Assembly (NCBI GenBank): GCA_041685045.1
Contig: JAWLGP010000002.1
Span: forward strand, 62,001 to 126,000
Reading direction: 5' to 3'
Origin: Thiohalomonas sp041685045
Lineage (GTDB): Bacteria; Pseudomonadota; Gammaproteobacteria; Thiohalomonadales; Thiohalomonadaceae
DNA length: 64,000 nucleotides
Positions 34,528-42,474 of this stretch are shown in pieces; within the stretch, counting starts at the first letter, position 1; each line of letters starts with the position of its first letter. A model generated the notes under the pieces. It made no database searches. It was not told the origin of the DNA and saw nothing but the letters and a program-made list of their open reading frames with translations. The position numbers and the translations under genes are program-made.

Positions 34528-35961
34528 ATGCGCGGAACACAACTATTGATTGCCCTGCTGCTGCTCGGCGCGGCTGGCGGTACGGTGGCAGGTGGCGTCA
34601 GTCTGGGCGAGATCCCGGCCTGCGATGTAACCTTCACCACGGCGGACTCCCTGGACCGCATCAACAACGAACTCAACGGCAGCGATGCCGATCGCACCTT
34701 CTGCTTTGCGCCTGGCAATTACACCGGCAAAGGCACCATCCAGCTCAAGGCGAACGGGAGTCAGAACTCGAAACGCTGGGTGCGTCTGGCCGGAAGCGGC
34801 ACGACCCATCCCGTGCGCCTGGACCCGGCCCAGCGGGCCACCCTGAAGGCGTTGGCCGTCACCGGCGACTGGTGGGTGGTGCATCGGCTGGCCTTCGACA
34901 GCAACTACAGCACCAGCGTGCAGAGCGGTTTCGAAAGCAGCGCTCAGGACGTGGTGGTCGATCGCGCCCTGTTCGAACGCGGGGGCCGGGTCTCCGCCAT
35001 GGTCAAGGTCAGCGGGGCCCAGCGGATCACGATTCAAAACAGTGTGCTGCGTAACACGCGCAAGGTGCCCAAGGAGGACCTGGCCTGCATCTCGTTCGGC
35101 AACACCTCGCGCGACGTGCAGATCGTGCGCAACGAAATCTATAACTGCGCCGGCGACAGCGTCATCGTCAACAAGAACGCGGCGGCCCCGGGTCTGTTGA
35201 TCGAGGACAATGACCTGTATCTGACCAGCGCCTATTACTCCGGGTCGGACCGCGCCTGTGCCGAGAACGCCATCGACCTGAAAGGCGGCGGTTTGGAGAC
35301 CAACCCCGTGGTCATCACCGGCAACCGGATCTGGGGCTTCCGCAAGAGCGACACCAGCTGCGCCACCACCGGCTCCAGCGGCGAGGCCATCAACATCCAT
35401 GAAGACGGCACCTCGAATACCGACTGGGTATTGGTGCACAACAACGTGATCATGGATTCGCCCCGCGGGGTCTCCTGCCCGACCGGAGGCAGCGACAACG
35501 TCTCCATCATCGGCAACCTGTTCTACAACATCCACTCCAGCTACGGCTCGTACGCCATCGACCTGCTGAAGTTCAACCGGGCGGAGGTCTACTTCAACAC
35601 CGTGGTGAACGCCCAGGACTACTGGCTGCAACTGGGCGGCACCAATCTCGACGTGCGCTGCAACGTGGTCGTGAACGGCAGGCGCGAGACCGGCTCGAAG
35701 GGCAGTAACACCACCGTCGGCTACAACGCCTTCTACAACACCCAACCCTTCCACACCGAGGGCAGCGGTACCAACGTGGTCCACTCCACCGCCGCCGAGG
35801 CGCTGGCCGAGGCCTACCCGTTGGAGATCAAGCGCTGGACCGGCAAGCAGACGGTCAAGATCCCGTACGCCGTACCTAGCCAGAGCAGCCCCCACTTCCG
35901 CGCCTGCGGTATTTCGATTGGCACGGTGTCGGGGATTGGGTTGGACGAAACCGTGTTCTAG
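34528..35961 (+). CDS. Secreted right-handed parallel beta-helix protein (pectate-lyase-like fold)
   Basis: ATG 34528 is preferred because ACAGGAC lies at a good distance; GTG 34498 and ATG 34522 are in-frame alternatives. The 477-residue product has a signal peptide (LLIALLLLGAAGGTVAGG), then an N-terminal Pbl-like block (SLDRINNELNGSDADRTFCF) and repeated beta-helix coils (VQIVRNEIYNCAGDSVIVNK, VITGNRIWGF, VSIIGNLFYNI, VYFNTVVNA). This fold is shared by polysaccharide lyases, epimerases such as AlgG, and glycan-binding proteins. Next to a uronic-acid pathway, a mannuronan-epimerase-like or lyase role is plausible but catalytic residues cannot be assigned. Confidence 0.8.
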   Translation: MRGTQLLIALLLLGAAGGTVAGGVSLGEIPACDVTFTTADSLDRINNELNGSDADRTFCFAPGNYTGKGTIQLKANGSQNSKRWVRLAGSGTTHPVRLDPAQRATLKALAVTGDWWVVHRLAFDSNYSTSVQSGFESSAQDVVVDRALFERGGRVSAMVKVSGAQRITIQNSVLRNTRKVPKEDLACISFGNTSRDVQIVRNEIYNCAGDSVIVNKNAAAPGLLIEDNDLYLTSAYYSGSDRACAENAIDLKGGGLETNPVVITGNRIWGFRKSDTSCATTGSSGEAINIHEDGTSNTDWVLVHNNVIMDSPRGVSCPTGGSDNVSIIGNLFYNIHSSYGSYAIDLLKFNRAEVYFNTVVNAQDYWLQLGGTNLDVRCNVVVNGRRETGSKGSNTTVGYNAFYNTQPFHTEGSGTNVVHSTAAEALAEAYPLEIKRWTGKQTVKIPYAVPSQSSPHFRACGISIGTVSGIGLDETVF

Positions 35962-35969
35962 GTCGGCAA

Positions 35970-36022
35970 TCGCGGCTTTTGCAGCTCCTACCCGAAGCCG
36001 GTAGGAGCGGCGGAAGCCGCGA
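35970..36022. repeat. REP pair (inverted GTAGGAGCGG-type elements)
   Basis: The right unit 36001-36022 reads GTAGGAGCGGCGGAAGCCGC plus GA. The left unit 35970-35991 is its inverted, slightly diverged partner ending GCTCCTAC. Nine bases separate them. This is the well-known gammaproteobacterial REP type arranged as a BIME-like pair directly after the beta-helix stop. Beyond it, to 36349, only a doubtful small frame is seen. Confidence 0.75.
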
Positions 36023-36049
36023 ACCGGGCCCCCCCGGGAGCGGGACCTT

Positions 36050-36280
36050 TCAGGCGACCCGGCGGAGGCCGGAGACCAGGGTAAGGCGCCGCGGTTCGGA
36101 CGGAGACGGGAAGGCTTGCCGCCGCTGTTCGCCTTCCGGCGGCTCGACTCCCAGGATCGCGAACTCGGCGCCACTTGCGCACAGCGCCAGGGTATTGGCC
36201 AGTTCGGACATGCCTTCCAGCACGTCGCGCATGGTCATTTCCAGTGCCGTGGTTCCGGCGATGGTGTCGTGGTTCCGCAT
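36050..36280 (-). CDS. Possible small hypothetical protein
   Basis: A 76-residue frame on the suhB strand, 69 bases after the suhB stop. The first half looks like a natural amphipathic helix (MTMRDVLEGMSELANTLALC); the second half is Pro/Arg-rich and may be chance. No clear ribosome site is seen before ATG 36280 (CAGGGCCCC only). No family is recognised. The real boundary, or whether it is a gene, is uncertain. Confidence 0.3.
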   Translation of the reverse strand: MRNHDTIAGTTALEMTMRDVLEGMSELANTLALCASGAEFAILGVEPPEGEQRRQAFPSPSEPRRLTLVSGLRRVA

Positions 36281-36349
36281 GGGGCCCTGAACGGTCGGGT
36301 TCTTTTCATTCCCCCGATACTTCGTCCAGGGCCGGGATACCTTGAGGGA

Positions 36350-37153
36350 CTACTTTCGGGCGGTTTCGGGCAGGTGCGGTCCGATCTTGGTGACGATGGC
36401 CTTGAACAGCTCCAGATTGCCACCGACGATATTCCCGGTCTGCATATACTCCTTACCGCCGGAGAAGTCACCGACCACACCGCCGGCCTCCTGGATTAGC
36501 AGCGCACCGGCTGCCATGTCCCAGGGCGACAGCCCGAACTCCCAGAAACCGTCCAGCCGGCCAGCGGCAACATAGGCGAGATCCAGCGCGGCAGAGCCGG
36601 CACGGCGCACATCGGCTACTTCGGTGAACAGCGCCTTGAAGGTCTCCAGATAGGCGTCGAGCAGGTGGGCCTGGCGGAAAGGAAAGCCGGTGCCGAGCAG
36701 GGCGCCGTCCAGTCCCTTGCGCTTGCTGACGCGGATGCGCCGGCCGTTGAGCTGGGCGCCGGAGCCGCGGCTGGCGGTGAACAGGTCCTGGCTGGTGGGG
36801 TCGTAGACCACTGCATGTTCCGGGACCCCCTTGTGCAGCAGGGCGATGGAGACGGCGAACTGGGGGAAGCCGTGCAGGAAATTGGTGGTACCGTCCAGCG
36901 GATCGATAACCCACTGAAATTCCGGCTTTTCACCCTTCCGGGAGCCGCTCTCTTCCGCCAGAATGGCGTGTTGTGGATAGGCCTTGCGGACGATTTGGAT
37001 GATCTCCCGCTCGGCAGTGCGATCGACCTCGCTGACGAAGTCGTTACGCGCCTTGCTGCTGATCGTGAGGGCATCCACATGATCTACCGATCGGGCGATG
37101 ATGTTGCCGGCCTGCCGGGCGGCGCGCACGGCAATATTGAGCATGGGATGCAT
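36350..37153 (-). CDS. suhB: Inositol-1-monophosphatase family protein SuhB
   Basis: The 267-residue protein has both IMPase signatures: WVIDPLDGTTNFLHGFP (metal-binding Asp pair, about residue 82) and WDMAAGALLIQEAGGVV (about residue 212), plus the LAEESG metal ligand. Length and the MHPMLNIAVRAARQAGN start are those of bacterial SuhB. It hydrolyses inositol 1-phosphate and, in E. coli, also supports rRNA transcription antitermination. It is divergent from trmJ, a neighbour arrangement conserved in gammaproteobacteria. Confidence 0.95.
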   Translation of the reverse strand: MHPMLNIAVRAARQAGNIIARSVDHVDALTISSKARNDFVSEVDRTAEREIIQIVRKAYPQHAILAEESGSRKGEKPEFQWVIDPLDGTTNFLHGFPQFAVSIALLHKGVPEHAVVYDPTSQDLFTASRGSGAQLNGRRIRVSKRKGLDGALLGTGFPFRQAHLLDAYLETFKALFTEVADVRRAGSAALDLAYVAAGRLDGFWEFGLSPWDMAAGALLIQEAGGVVGDFSGGKEYMQTGNIVGGNLELFKAIVTKIGPHLPETARK

Positions 37154-37264
37154 GGGGGGTCTCCGGGCTGAAAAGAACGCGATTCAAAGCCGCCTATTGT
37201 AGCAGTGGCGGCGGTCGGAATTGAATCCGTCTCGCGTAACGGATAACGTTCGCCATCTTCCGAT

Positions 37265-38026
37265 ATGCCAGACAACCTTTCGATGACATTCCCCGCCATC
37301 CGCATCGTCCTCGTCGAGACCACCCACCCCGGCAACATCGGTGCCGCCGCACGGGCCATGAAGAACATGGGCCTCGGCAGCCTCCACCTGGTCCGACCCC
37401 GGGAGTTTCCCTGCCATGAGGCCATTGCACGGGCCTCCGGCGCCGATGACCTGCTGGCGCGCGCAGTCGTTTGCGACTCGCTGGCGGAGGCGCTGACCGG
37501 CTGTTCGCTGGTATTCGGCGCCAGCGCCCGCTTGCGCACCATCCCCTGGCCGCTGGTGGATGCCCGCCGTTGCGGGGAGATGGCGGTGGCCCATCCGGCC
37601 GAGGTCGCCATCGTGTTCGGGCGGGAGCATGCCGGTCTGACCAATGAGGAGCTCGAACACTGCAACTATCTGGTGCACATCCCCTCCAACCCCGACTTCA
37701 GCTCGCTCAATGTGGCCCAGGCGGTACAGGTCGTCACCTACGAGGTGATGATGGCGGCTGCCGCCTGGACCGCAGAGGAGGGGGAGCCACGGGACCTGCC
37801 CGCCACCGCGGAGCAGATGGAAGGTCTTTATGACCATTTTGCGAAGACATTGGTCGATTTGGATTTCCTGGACCCGGACAATCCCCGCCAACTGATGCGG
37901 CGACTGCGCCGGCTGCTCAACCGCGCCCAGCTGGAGCAGACGGAAGTGAATATTCTGCGCGGGATCCTTACGGCGGCGGATAAAAAAACAGGGGCGAGGG
38001 GCCAGGGACGAGGTACGAGGGAATGA
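37265..38026 (+). CDS. trmJ: tRNA (cytidine/uridine-32-2'-O)-methyltransferase TrmJ
   Basis: This 253-residue SPOUT enzyme methylates the 2'-hydroxyl of tRNA position 32 with SAM. The motifs VLVETTHPGNIGAAARAMKN, IVFGREHAGLTNEEL and IPSNPDFSSLNVAQAVQVV form the trefoil-knot SAM site. The body matches TrmJ up to NILRGI near residue 237. The last 12 or so residues (KTGARGQGRGTRE) are encoded inside an intergenic-type repeat arm, so the natural end has been replaced or extended. Start at ATG 37265 or the internal ATG 37283. Confidence 0.95.
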   Translation: MPDNLSMTFPAIRIVLVETTHPGNIGAAARAMKNMGLGSLHLVRPREFPCHEAIARASGADDLLARAVVCDSLAEALTGCSLVFGASARLRTIPWPLVDARRCGEMAVAHPAEVAIVFGREHAGLTNEELEHCNYLVHIPSNPDFSSLNVAQAVQVVTYEVMMAAAAWTAEEGEPRDLPATAEQMEGLYDHFAKTLVDLDFLDPDNPRQLMRRLRRLLNRAQLEQTEVNILRGILTAADKKTGARGQGRGTRE

Positions 38027-38093
38027 GCGCTGCGCGCGCTGATCCGACAAAAGTACTCCCTCGTTGGTCGAACCTCGTCCCTCGTCCCTGGCC
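37991..38093. repeat. Iterated-word inverted repeat (GACGAGG type), reaching into trmJ
   Basis: The left arm (about 37991-38021) is made of GGGACGAGG-like words and lies inside the trmJ reading frame. The right arm (38057-38093) is its inverted partner: CCTCGTCCCTCGTCCCTGGC plus TCCCTCG upstream. The arms are imperfect because the number of words differs. The loop holds GAGCGCTGCGCGCGCTG. Immediately beyond is a separate perfect hairpin. Confidence 0.7.
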
Positions 38094-38120
38094 GGGCGAC
38101 GGCCCCAGCCGTCGCCCGGC
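38091..38120. terminator. Perfect 13-bp hairpin after trmJ
   Basis: GCCGGGCGACGGC (38091-38103) and its exact complement (38108-38120) flank a CCCA loop. This strong stem follows the trmJ stop and precedes the cysE promoter region. No T-tract follows (TAGCCCCTAACC), so it may act with other factors or stabilise the trmJ mRNA end. Confidence 0.5.
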
Positions 38121-38147
38121 TAGCCCCTAACCTACGATTTATGTCAG

Positions 38148-38166
38148 AATAATGCCTATCATAAAC
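38148..38166. promoter_or_regulatory. Candidate Fur box upstream of cysE-isc
   Basis: AATAATGCCTATCATAAAC matches the 19-base Fur consensus (GATAATGATAATCATTATC) at 13 positions by eye, with the ATAATG and ATCAT halves intact. It sits in an AT-rich stretch 33 bases before cysE, where a promoter is expected (TATCAT could be a -10). Iron control of a cysE-isc unit would make sense, but the match is moderate. Confidence 0.33.
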
Positions 38167-38198
38167 GTCAGGAATTACTCAGGCCCCATGGGTGTCGA

Positions 38199-39026
38199 AT
38201 GTTCGAGCGGCTGAGAGAGGACATCGATTGCGTTTTCGATCGCGATCCGGCGGCCCGGAACGTGCTGGAGATCGTCACCACCTATCCGGGTTTTCACGCG
38301 GTCGTGCTGCATCGGTTCAGCCATCGCCTGTGGAACGGTGGCTGGAAGTGGTTGGCGCGCCTCATCAGCATGTTTTCGCGCTGGCTGACCGGCATCGAGA
38401 TCCACCCGGGGGCGGTGATCGGACGACGCTTCTTTATTGACCACGGCATGGGCGTGGTCATCGGTGAGACGGCGGTCATCGGCGATGACTGCACGCTCTA
38501 TCACGGTGTGACCCTGGGTGGCACCAGCTGGGAAAAGGGCAAACGCCATCCCACCTTGGGGGACGATGTGGTGGTGGGCGCCGGCGCCAAGGTGCTCGGT
38601 CCATTGACCGTGGGCGACGGCGGCCGTGTCGGCTCCAATGCCGTGGTGGTCAAAGACGTGCCGCCCGGCGCGACGGTGGTGGGTGTGCCCGGCCGTATCG
38701 TGGAGCGGGACCGCTCCGAGAAGGCGCGGCAACGGGAGGCGATCGCCAGGAAGATCGGGTTCGAAGCCTATGGGACGGCGCAGGACATGCCGGATCCGGT
38801 GGCCAATGCCATCAACTGCATGTTGGACCACATCCACGCCGTGGACAGCAAGATGGAAGACATGTGCAAAGCCATCAAGAGCCTGGGGGCGGAACTGAAG
38901 GATGATCAGCTGCCCGCATTGAAAAGCTGCGAGATCAGCTCGGGCAGTGAGCGCCCGTTCGATTCAACACCGGAGGAGAGCATGGAAGCGCCAAAGAACG
39001 ACAGGGAAGGTGAAGTTAATAGTTGA
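38199..39026 (+). CDS. cysE: Serine O-acetyltransferase
   Basis: The 275-residue enzyme acetylates serine for cysteine synthesis. FRSERDP-type residues are reduced, but HRFSHRLW, IEIHPGAVIGRRFFIDHG, VVIGETAVIGDDCTLYHGVT and the hexapeptide beta-helix are clear. The N-terminal helical domain is short (about 60 residues, against about 140 in E. coli CysE), and a C-terminal extension of about 70 residues of mixed charge replaces the usual tail. It precedes iscR by 73 bases, and its stop codon lies inside the IscR-like operator. Coupling cysteine supply to the desulfurases encoded downstream is the natural reading. Confidence 0.93.
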   Translation: MFERLREDIDCVFDRDPAARNVLEIVTTYPGFHAVVLHRFSHRLWNGGWKWLARLISMFSRWLTGIEIHPGAVIGRRFFIDHGMGVVIGETAVIGDDCTLYHGVTLGGTSWEKGKRHPTLGDDVVVGAGAKVLGPLTVGDGGRVGSNAVVVKDVPPGATVVGVPGRIVERDRSEKARQREAIARKIGFEAYGTAQDMPDPVANAINCMLDHIHAVDSKMEDMCKAIKSLGAELKDDQLPALKSCEISSGSERPFDSTPEESMEAPKNDREGEVNS

Positions 39027-39042
39027 CTGAAATGGTAGGTAT
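39019..39042 (+). promoter_or_regulatory. Type 1 IscR-like operator overlapping the iscR promoter
   Basis: ATAGTTGACTGAAATGGTAG plus GTAT fits the type 1 IscR consensus (ATASYYGACTRWWWYAGTC then RRSTAT) with one missing base and one mismatch. It covers the -35 region of the promoter described next, as expected for [2Fe-2S]-IscR autorepression. The cysE stop (39024-39026) lies inside it. Confidence 0.65.
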
Positions 39043-39051
39043 TGCTAACTT
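39023..39051 (+). promoter_or_regulatory. Sigma-70-type promoter of iscR
   Basis: A -35 TTGACT (39023-39028) and a -10 TAACTT (39046-39051) are 17 bases apart, about 50 bases before the iscR ATG. The -35 is inside the IscR-like site. Directly over the -10 and start point lies a near-perfect palindrome, TTGCTAACTTTAGTTGGCAA (39042-39061, one mismatch), a possible second operator. Confidence 0.6.
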
Positions 39052-39099
39052 TAGTTGGCAATTGTCGTACAACCTTACTGGGTATCTAGGGACAAGGCA

Positions 39100-39570
39100 A
39101 TGAGACTGACGACCAAAGGCCGGTATGCTGTGACTGCGATGCTTGACCTCGCGCTGCACTACAAAGACGGCCCCATTACGCTCGCCGATATCTCCAAGCG
39201 ACAGGGGATCTCCCTGTCTTATCTGGAACAGCTGTTCTCGCGCTTGCGCAAGAACGGGCTGGTGGACAGCGCCCGTGGCCCGGGCGGCGGCTATCGGTTG
39301 AGCCGCGAAGCCAGCGAGATTTGCGTCGCCGATGTGATCACCGCGGTCGATGAAAAGGTCGACGCCATGCGTTGCCTGGGCAAAGGTGACTGCCAGGACG
39401 GCGGCTCCTGTCTGACCCATGAACTGTGGTGTGAACTGAGCGACCAGATCTATCAGTTCCTGAAGGGCATCAGCCTCGCGGATCTGGTTGCCCGCAAGGG
39501 CGTCCAGGATGTGGCGGCCCGTCAGGATCGGCACTCGGTGGTCGAGGAGAAGCCGGCCACCCTGCAGTAA
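39100..39570 (+). CDS. iscR: Fe-S cluster regulator IscR (Rrf2 family)
   Basis: ATG 39100 gives 156 residues starting MRLTTKGRYAVTAMLDLALH, the standard Rrf2 winged-helix start; an in-frame start at 39055 lies in the promoter. The cluster ligands Cys92, Cys98, Cys104 and His107 are all present at E. coli numbering (CLGKGDC...SCLTH). It senses cellular Fe-S status and, with a [2Fe-2S] cluster, represses the isc operon, probably through the site at 39019. Confidence 0.97.
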   Translation: MRLTTKGRYAVTAMLDLALHYKDGPITLADISKRQGISLSYLEQLFSRLRKNGLVDSARGPGGGYRLSREASEICVADVITAVDEKVDAMRCLGKGDCQDGGSCLTHELWCELSDQIYQFLKGISLADLVARKGVQDVAARQDRHSVVEEKPATLQ

Positions 39571-39584
39571 GGGAATTGCCGACG

Positions 39585-40733
39585 GTGCTGGTCTATCTGG
39601 ACCACAACGCCACCACACCGCTGGATGAACGGGTGCTCGAGTCGATGCTCCCCTTTCTGGGAGCGAGTCCGGGCAACCCCTCCAGCGTGCATGCCGCGGG
39701 GCGGACGGCAAGGACCGCCGTCGAGGTGGCCCGCGAGCAGGTGGCCGCCCTGGTCGCGGCCCACCCCGACGAGGTCGTGTTTACCGCCGGCGGCACCGAG
39801 GCGAACAATACGGCACTCAAGGGCGTCGCCTGGCGGCGCCCGGGCAGGCTGGCGATCAGCGCCATCGAACACCCCTCGGTGAGTGTTCCTGCGGCAGCGC
39901 TCGGTCGGCTCGGGTGGGACGTGGAGTCGATTGGCGTCGACACCCAGGGCCGGGTGAACGAGGCCGCGCTGGACGAAGCACTCAGGCGAGGCGCCGACCT
40001 GGTCTCGCTGATGTGGGCCAACAACGAAACCGGCGTCGTGCAGCCGATGAAGCGGCTGGCCGGGTTGGTTCGGGAGCGGGGCGCACTGCTCCACAGCGAC
40101 GCGGTGCAGGCAGCCGGAAAGATTCCGCTGCGCTTCGGCGCTGAGGGGGAGCAGCTGATGAGCCTGTCGGCACACAAGATCGGTGGGCCAAAAGGTGCCG
40201 GGGCACTGCTGGTGGACCGACGGGTGGAACTGGGGCCGTTGCTGCATGGCGGCGGCCAGGAGCGGAACCGACGCGGCGGGACGGAAAATGTGCCGGCCAT
40301 TGTCGGGTTCGGCAAGGCGGCGGAACTTGCGTTGGCCGAGTTGAGGGCACGCCGCACGCACTGGTCGGCCCTGCGGGACGGGTTCGAAGCGCGGCTTCGC
40401 GCCGCGGTGCCGGAGGTGGTGGTTTTCGGCAGCGAGGCCGAACGGTTGCCCAACACCATGTTCTTCGCGGTACCGGGTATCGACGGTGCCACGCTGGTGC
40501 TGGCACTGGATCGAAGAGGTGTCGCCGTGTCGAGCGGCTCCGCCTGCGGCAGTCGGCACGAGGCGCCCAGTTCCGTCCTTACGGCGATGGGCGTCGCACC
40601 CGAACTGGCTCGCTGCGCCGTGCGGGTCAGCATCGGAACGAGTAACGGCGAAGCGGATATCGAGGTCGCGGTGAAGGCCATCGCGGCGGAGGTTGGGATG
40701 TTGAGGCGAATGGCCACTCCCCAATGGGCATGA
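39585..40733 (+). CDS. Cysteine desulfurase, NifS/IscS class I (first of tandem pair)
   Basis: GTG 39585, nine bases after GGGAA, gives 382 residues beginning VLVYLDHNATTP; a TTG at 39576 is in frame but too close to the site. SLSAHKIGGPKGAGAL holds the PLP lysine, and SSGSACGSRHEAPSSVL holds the catalytic Cys on the flexible loop. It moves sulfur from cysteine as persulfide. It is clearly different from the next gene's IscS (shorter, no C-terminal IscU-binding tail) and looks NifS-like. A second desulfurase inside the isc operon is unusual. Confidence 0.9.
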   Translation: MLVYLDHNATTPLDERVLESMLPFLGASPGNPSSVHAAGRTARTAVEVAREQVAALVAAHPDEVVFTAGGTEANNTALKGVAWRRPGRLAISAIEHPSVSVPAAALGRLGWDVESIGVDTQGRVNEAALDEALRRGADLVSLMWANNETGVVQPMKRLAGLVRERGALLHSDAVQAAGKIPLRFGAEGEQLMSLSAHKIGGPKGAGALLVDRRVELGPLLHGGGQERNRRGGTENVPAIVGFGKAAELALAELRARRTHWSALRDGFEARLRAAVPEVVVFGSEAERLPNTMFFAVPGIDGATLVLALDRRGVAVSSGSACGSRHEAPSSVLTAMGVAPELARCAVRVSIGTSNGEADIEVAVKAIAAEVGMLRRMATPQWA

Positions 40734-40778
40734 AGCAGCGGGCTGATTCAGATCGCGTTGTAAGCGGAGCAGAAAATA

Positions 40779-41996
40779 ATGAGTAAACCGATCTACCTGG
40801 ACTACTCGGCAACCACTCCGGTCGACCCGCGGGTTGCCGAAATGATGTGCAGATATCTCACACTGGATGACGGGTTGTTTGGAAATCCGGCATCCCGCTC
40901 GCACCGATTCGGCTGGAGTGCCGAGGAGGCGGTCGAGGAGGCCCGCCGGCAGGTGGCCGCACTGGTCAATTGCGACCCGAAGGAGATCGTCTGGACCTCC
41001 GGCGCCACCGAGTCCGACAACCTCGCCATCAAGGGTGCCGCCCACTTCTACGAGAAGAAGGGCAAGCACATCATCACCTGCAAGACCGAACACAAGGCGG
41101 TGCTGGACACCACCCGCCAGCTGGAGCGGGAAGGGTTCGAGGTCACCTACCTGGACCCCGAGCCGAATGGCCTCATCGATCTGAAGAAGCTCGAAGCCGC
41201 CATCCGTGACGACACCATCCTGGTCTCGATCATGCACGTCAACAATGAGATCGGGGTGATTCAGGATATCGCCGCCATCGGCGACCTGACCCGCGCCAAA
41301 AAGATCCTGTTCCACGTCGACGCCGCCCAGAGTGCCGGCAAGGTGCCCATCGATCTCGAGCAGATGAAGGTCGACCTGATGTCCTTCTCTGCGCACAAGA
41401 TCTATGGCCCCAAAGGCATGGGCGCACTCTACGTACGCCGCAAGCCGCGGGTGCGCCTGGAGGCGCAGATGCACGGCGGCGGTCACGAGCGCGGCATGCG
41501 TTCCGGTACCCTGCCGACCCATCAGATCGTCGGCATAGGCGAGGCCTTTCGCATCGCCCGCGAAGAGATGGAGATGGAAAATGCCCGCCTTCGGCGCCTG
41601 CGTGACCGGCTGCTGGCCGGCGTCAATGACATCGAAGCGGTGTATGTCAATGGCGACCTGGAGCAGCGTATTCCGCACAATCTCAACATCAGCTTCGCCT
41701 ATGTGGAAGGCGAGTCGCTGATGATGGCGCTCTCCGACCTGGCGGTCTCCTCCGGTTCAGCCTGCACTTCGGCGAGCCTGGAGCCCTCCTATGTGCTGCG
41801 GGCCCTGGGTCGCTCCGACGAATTGGCCCACAGTTCGTTGCGGTTTTCCATCGGGCGTTTCACCACAGAGGACGACATCGATCGAGCCATCGCGTTGATT
41901 CACCAGAAAATCGACAAGCTGCGCGCGCTTTCGCCGTTGTGGGAGATGTACAAGGAAGGGATCGATCTGGACGCGGTGCAGTGGACCGCTCATTGA
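40779..41996 (+). CDS. iscS: Cysteine desulfurase IscS
   Basis: The 405-residue enzyme is a full-length housekeeping IscS: MSKPIYLDYSATTPVDPRVA, MSFSAHKIYGPKGMGALY with the PLP lysine, and SSGSACTSASLEPSYVLRALG with the catalytic Cys. The C-terminal SPLWEMYKEGIDLDAVQW is the segment that binds IscU and other acceptors. It delivers sulfur to IscU for cluster assembly and to tRNA thiolation. It lies 36 bases before iscU. Confidence 0.98.
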   Translation: MSKPIYLDYSATTPVDPRVAEMMCRYLTLDDGLFGNPASRSHRFGWSAEEAVEEARRQVAALVNCDPKEIVWTSGATESDNLAIKGAAHFYEKKGKHIITCKTEHKAVLDTTRQLEREGFEVTYLDPEPNGLIDLKKLEAAIRDDTILVSIMHVNNEIGVIQDIAAIGDLTRAKKILFHVDAAQSAGKVPIDLEQMKVDLMSFSAHKIYGPKGMGALYVRRKPRVRLEAQMHGGGHERGMRSGTLPTHQIVGIGEAFRIAREEMEMENARLRRLRDRLLAGVNDIEAVYVNGDLEQRIPHNLNISFAYVEGESLMMALSDLAVSSGSACTSASLEPSYVLRALGRSDELAHSSLRFSIGRFTTEDDIDRAIALIHQKIDKLRALSPLWEMYKEGIDLDAVQWTAH

Positions 41997-42032
41997 TTTA
42001 ACATATCCGGCCCCATTCGGGAGGTACAGACC

Positions 42033-42464
42033 ATGGCATATAGCGACAAGGTAATTGATCACTACGAAAATCCGCGCAACGTCGGCTCCTTCGACAAGGC
42101 GGAGGAGGGCGTAGGGACCGGCATGGTGGGTGCGCCCGCCTGCGGCGACGTCATGCGTCTGCAGATCAAGGTGAACGAACAGGGCGTGATCGAAGACGCC
42201 TGTTTCAAGACCTACGGCTGCGGTTCGGCCATCGCCTCCAGTTCCCTGGTGACCGAGTGGGTCAAGGGCAAGAGCCTGGACGAAGCGCTCACGATCCGAA
42301 ACAAGGACATCGCTGAGGAACTGGCCCTGCCCCCGGTGAAGATTCACTGCTCGGTGCTGGCGGAGGACGCCATCCGGGCGGCCATCGAAGATTACAAGTC
42401 CAAGCGCGGCGGTTCCGCTCCCTCGGAAGACGGTCAAGAGACCTCCGAGGCGCAGATCGTTTGA
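42033..42464 (+). CDS. iscU: Fe-S cluster scaffold IscU
   Basis: The 143-residue scaffold keeps Cys37, Asp39, Cys63, His105 and Cys106 at standard positions, and the LPPVK motif (99-103) that HscA recognises. Sulfur from IscS and iron are assembled here into a [2Fe-2S] cluster. The C-terminus carries an extra acidic tail of about 15 residues (SAPSEDGQETSEAQIV) beyond the usual end. GGGAGG precedes ATG 42033. Confidence 0.98.
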   Translation: MAYSDKVIDHYENPRNVGSFDKAEEGVGTGMVGAPACGDVMRLQIKVNEQGVIEDACFKTYGCGSAIASSSLVTEWVKGKSLDEALTIRNKDIAEELALPPVKIHCSVLAEDAIRAAIEDYKSKRGGSAPSEDGQETSEAQIV

Positions 42465-42474
42465 GGTAGATGAA

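Noticed and set aside
4956..35961. PEP-CTERM or exosortase genes in the EPS locus
   Set aside because: I looked for a PEP motif with a following helix and basic tail at protein ends and for a multi-helix exosortase; none was seen.
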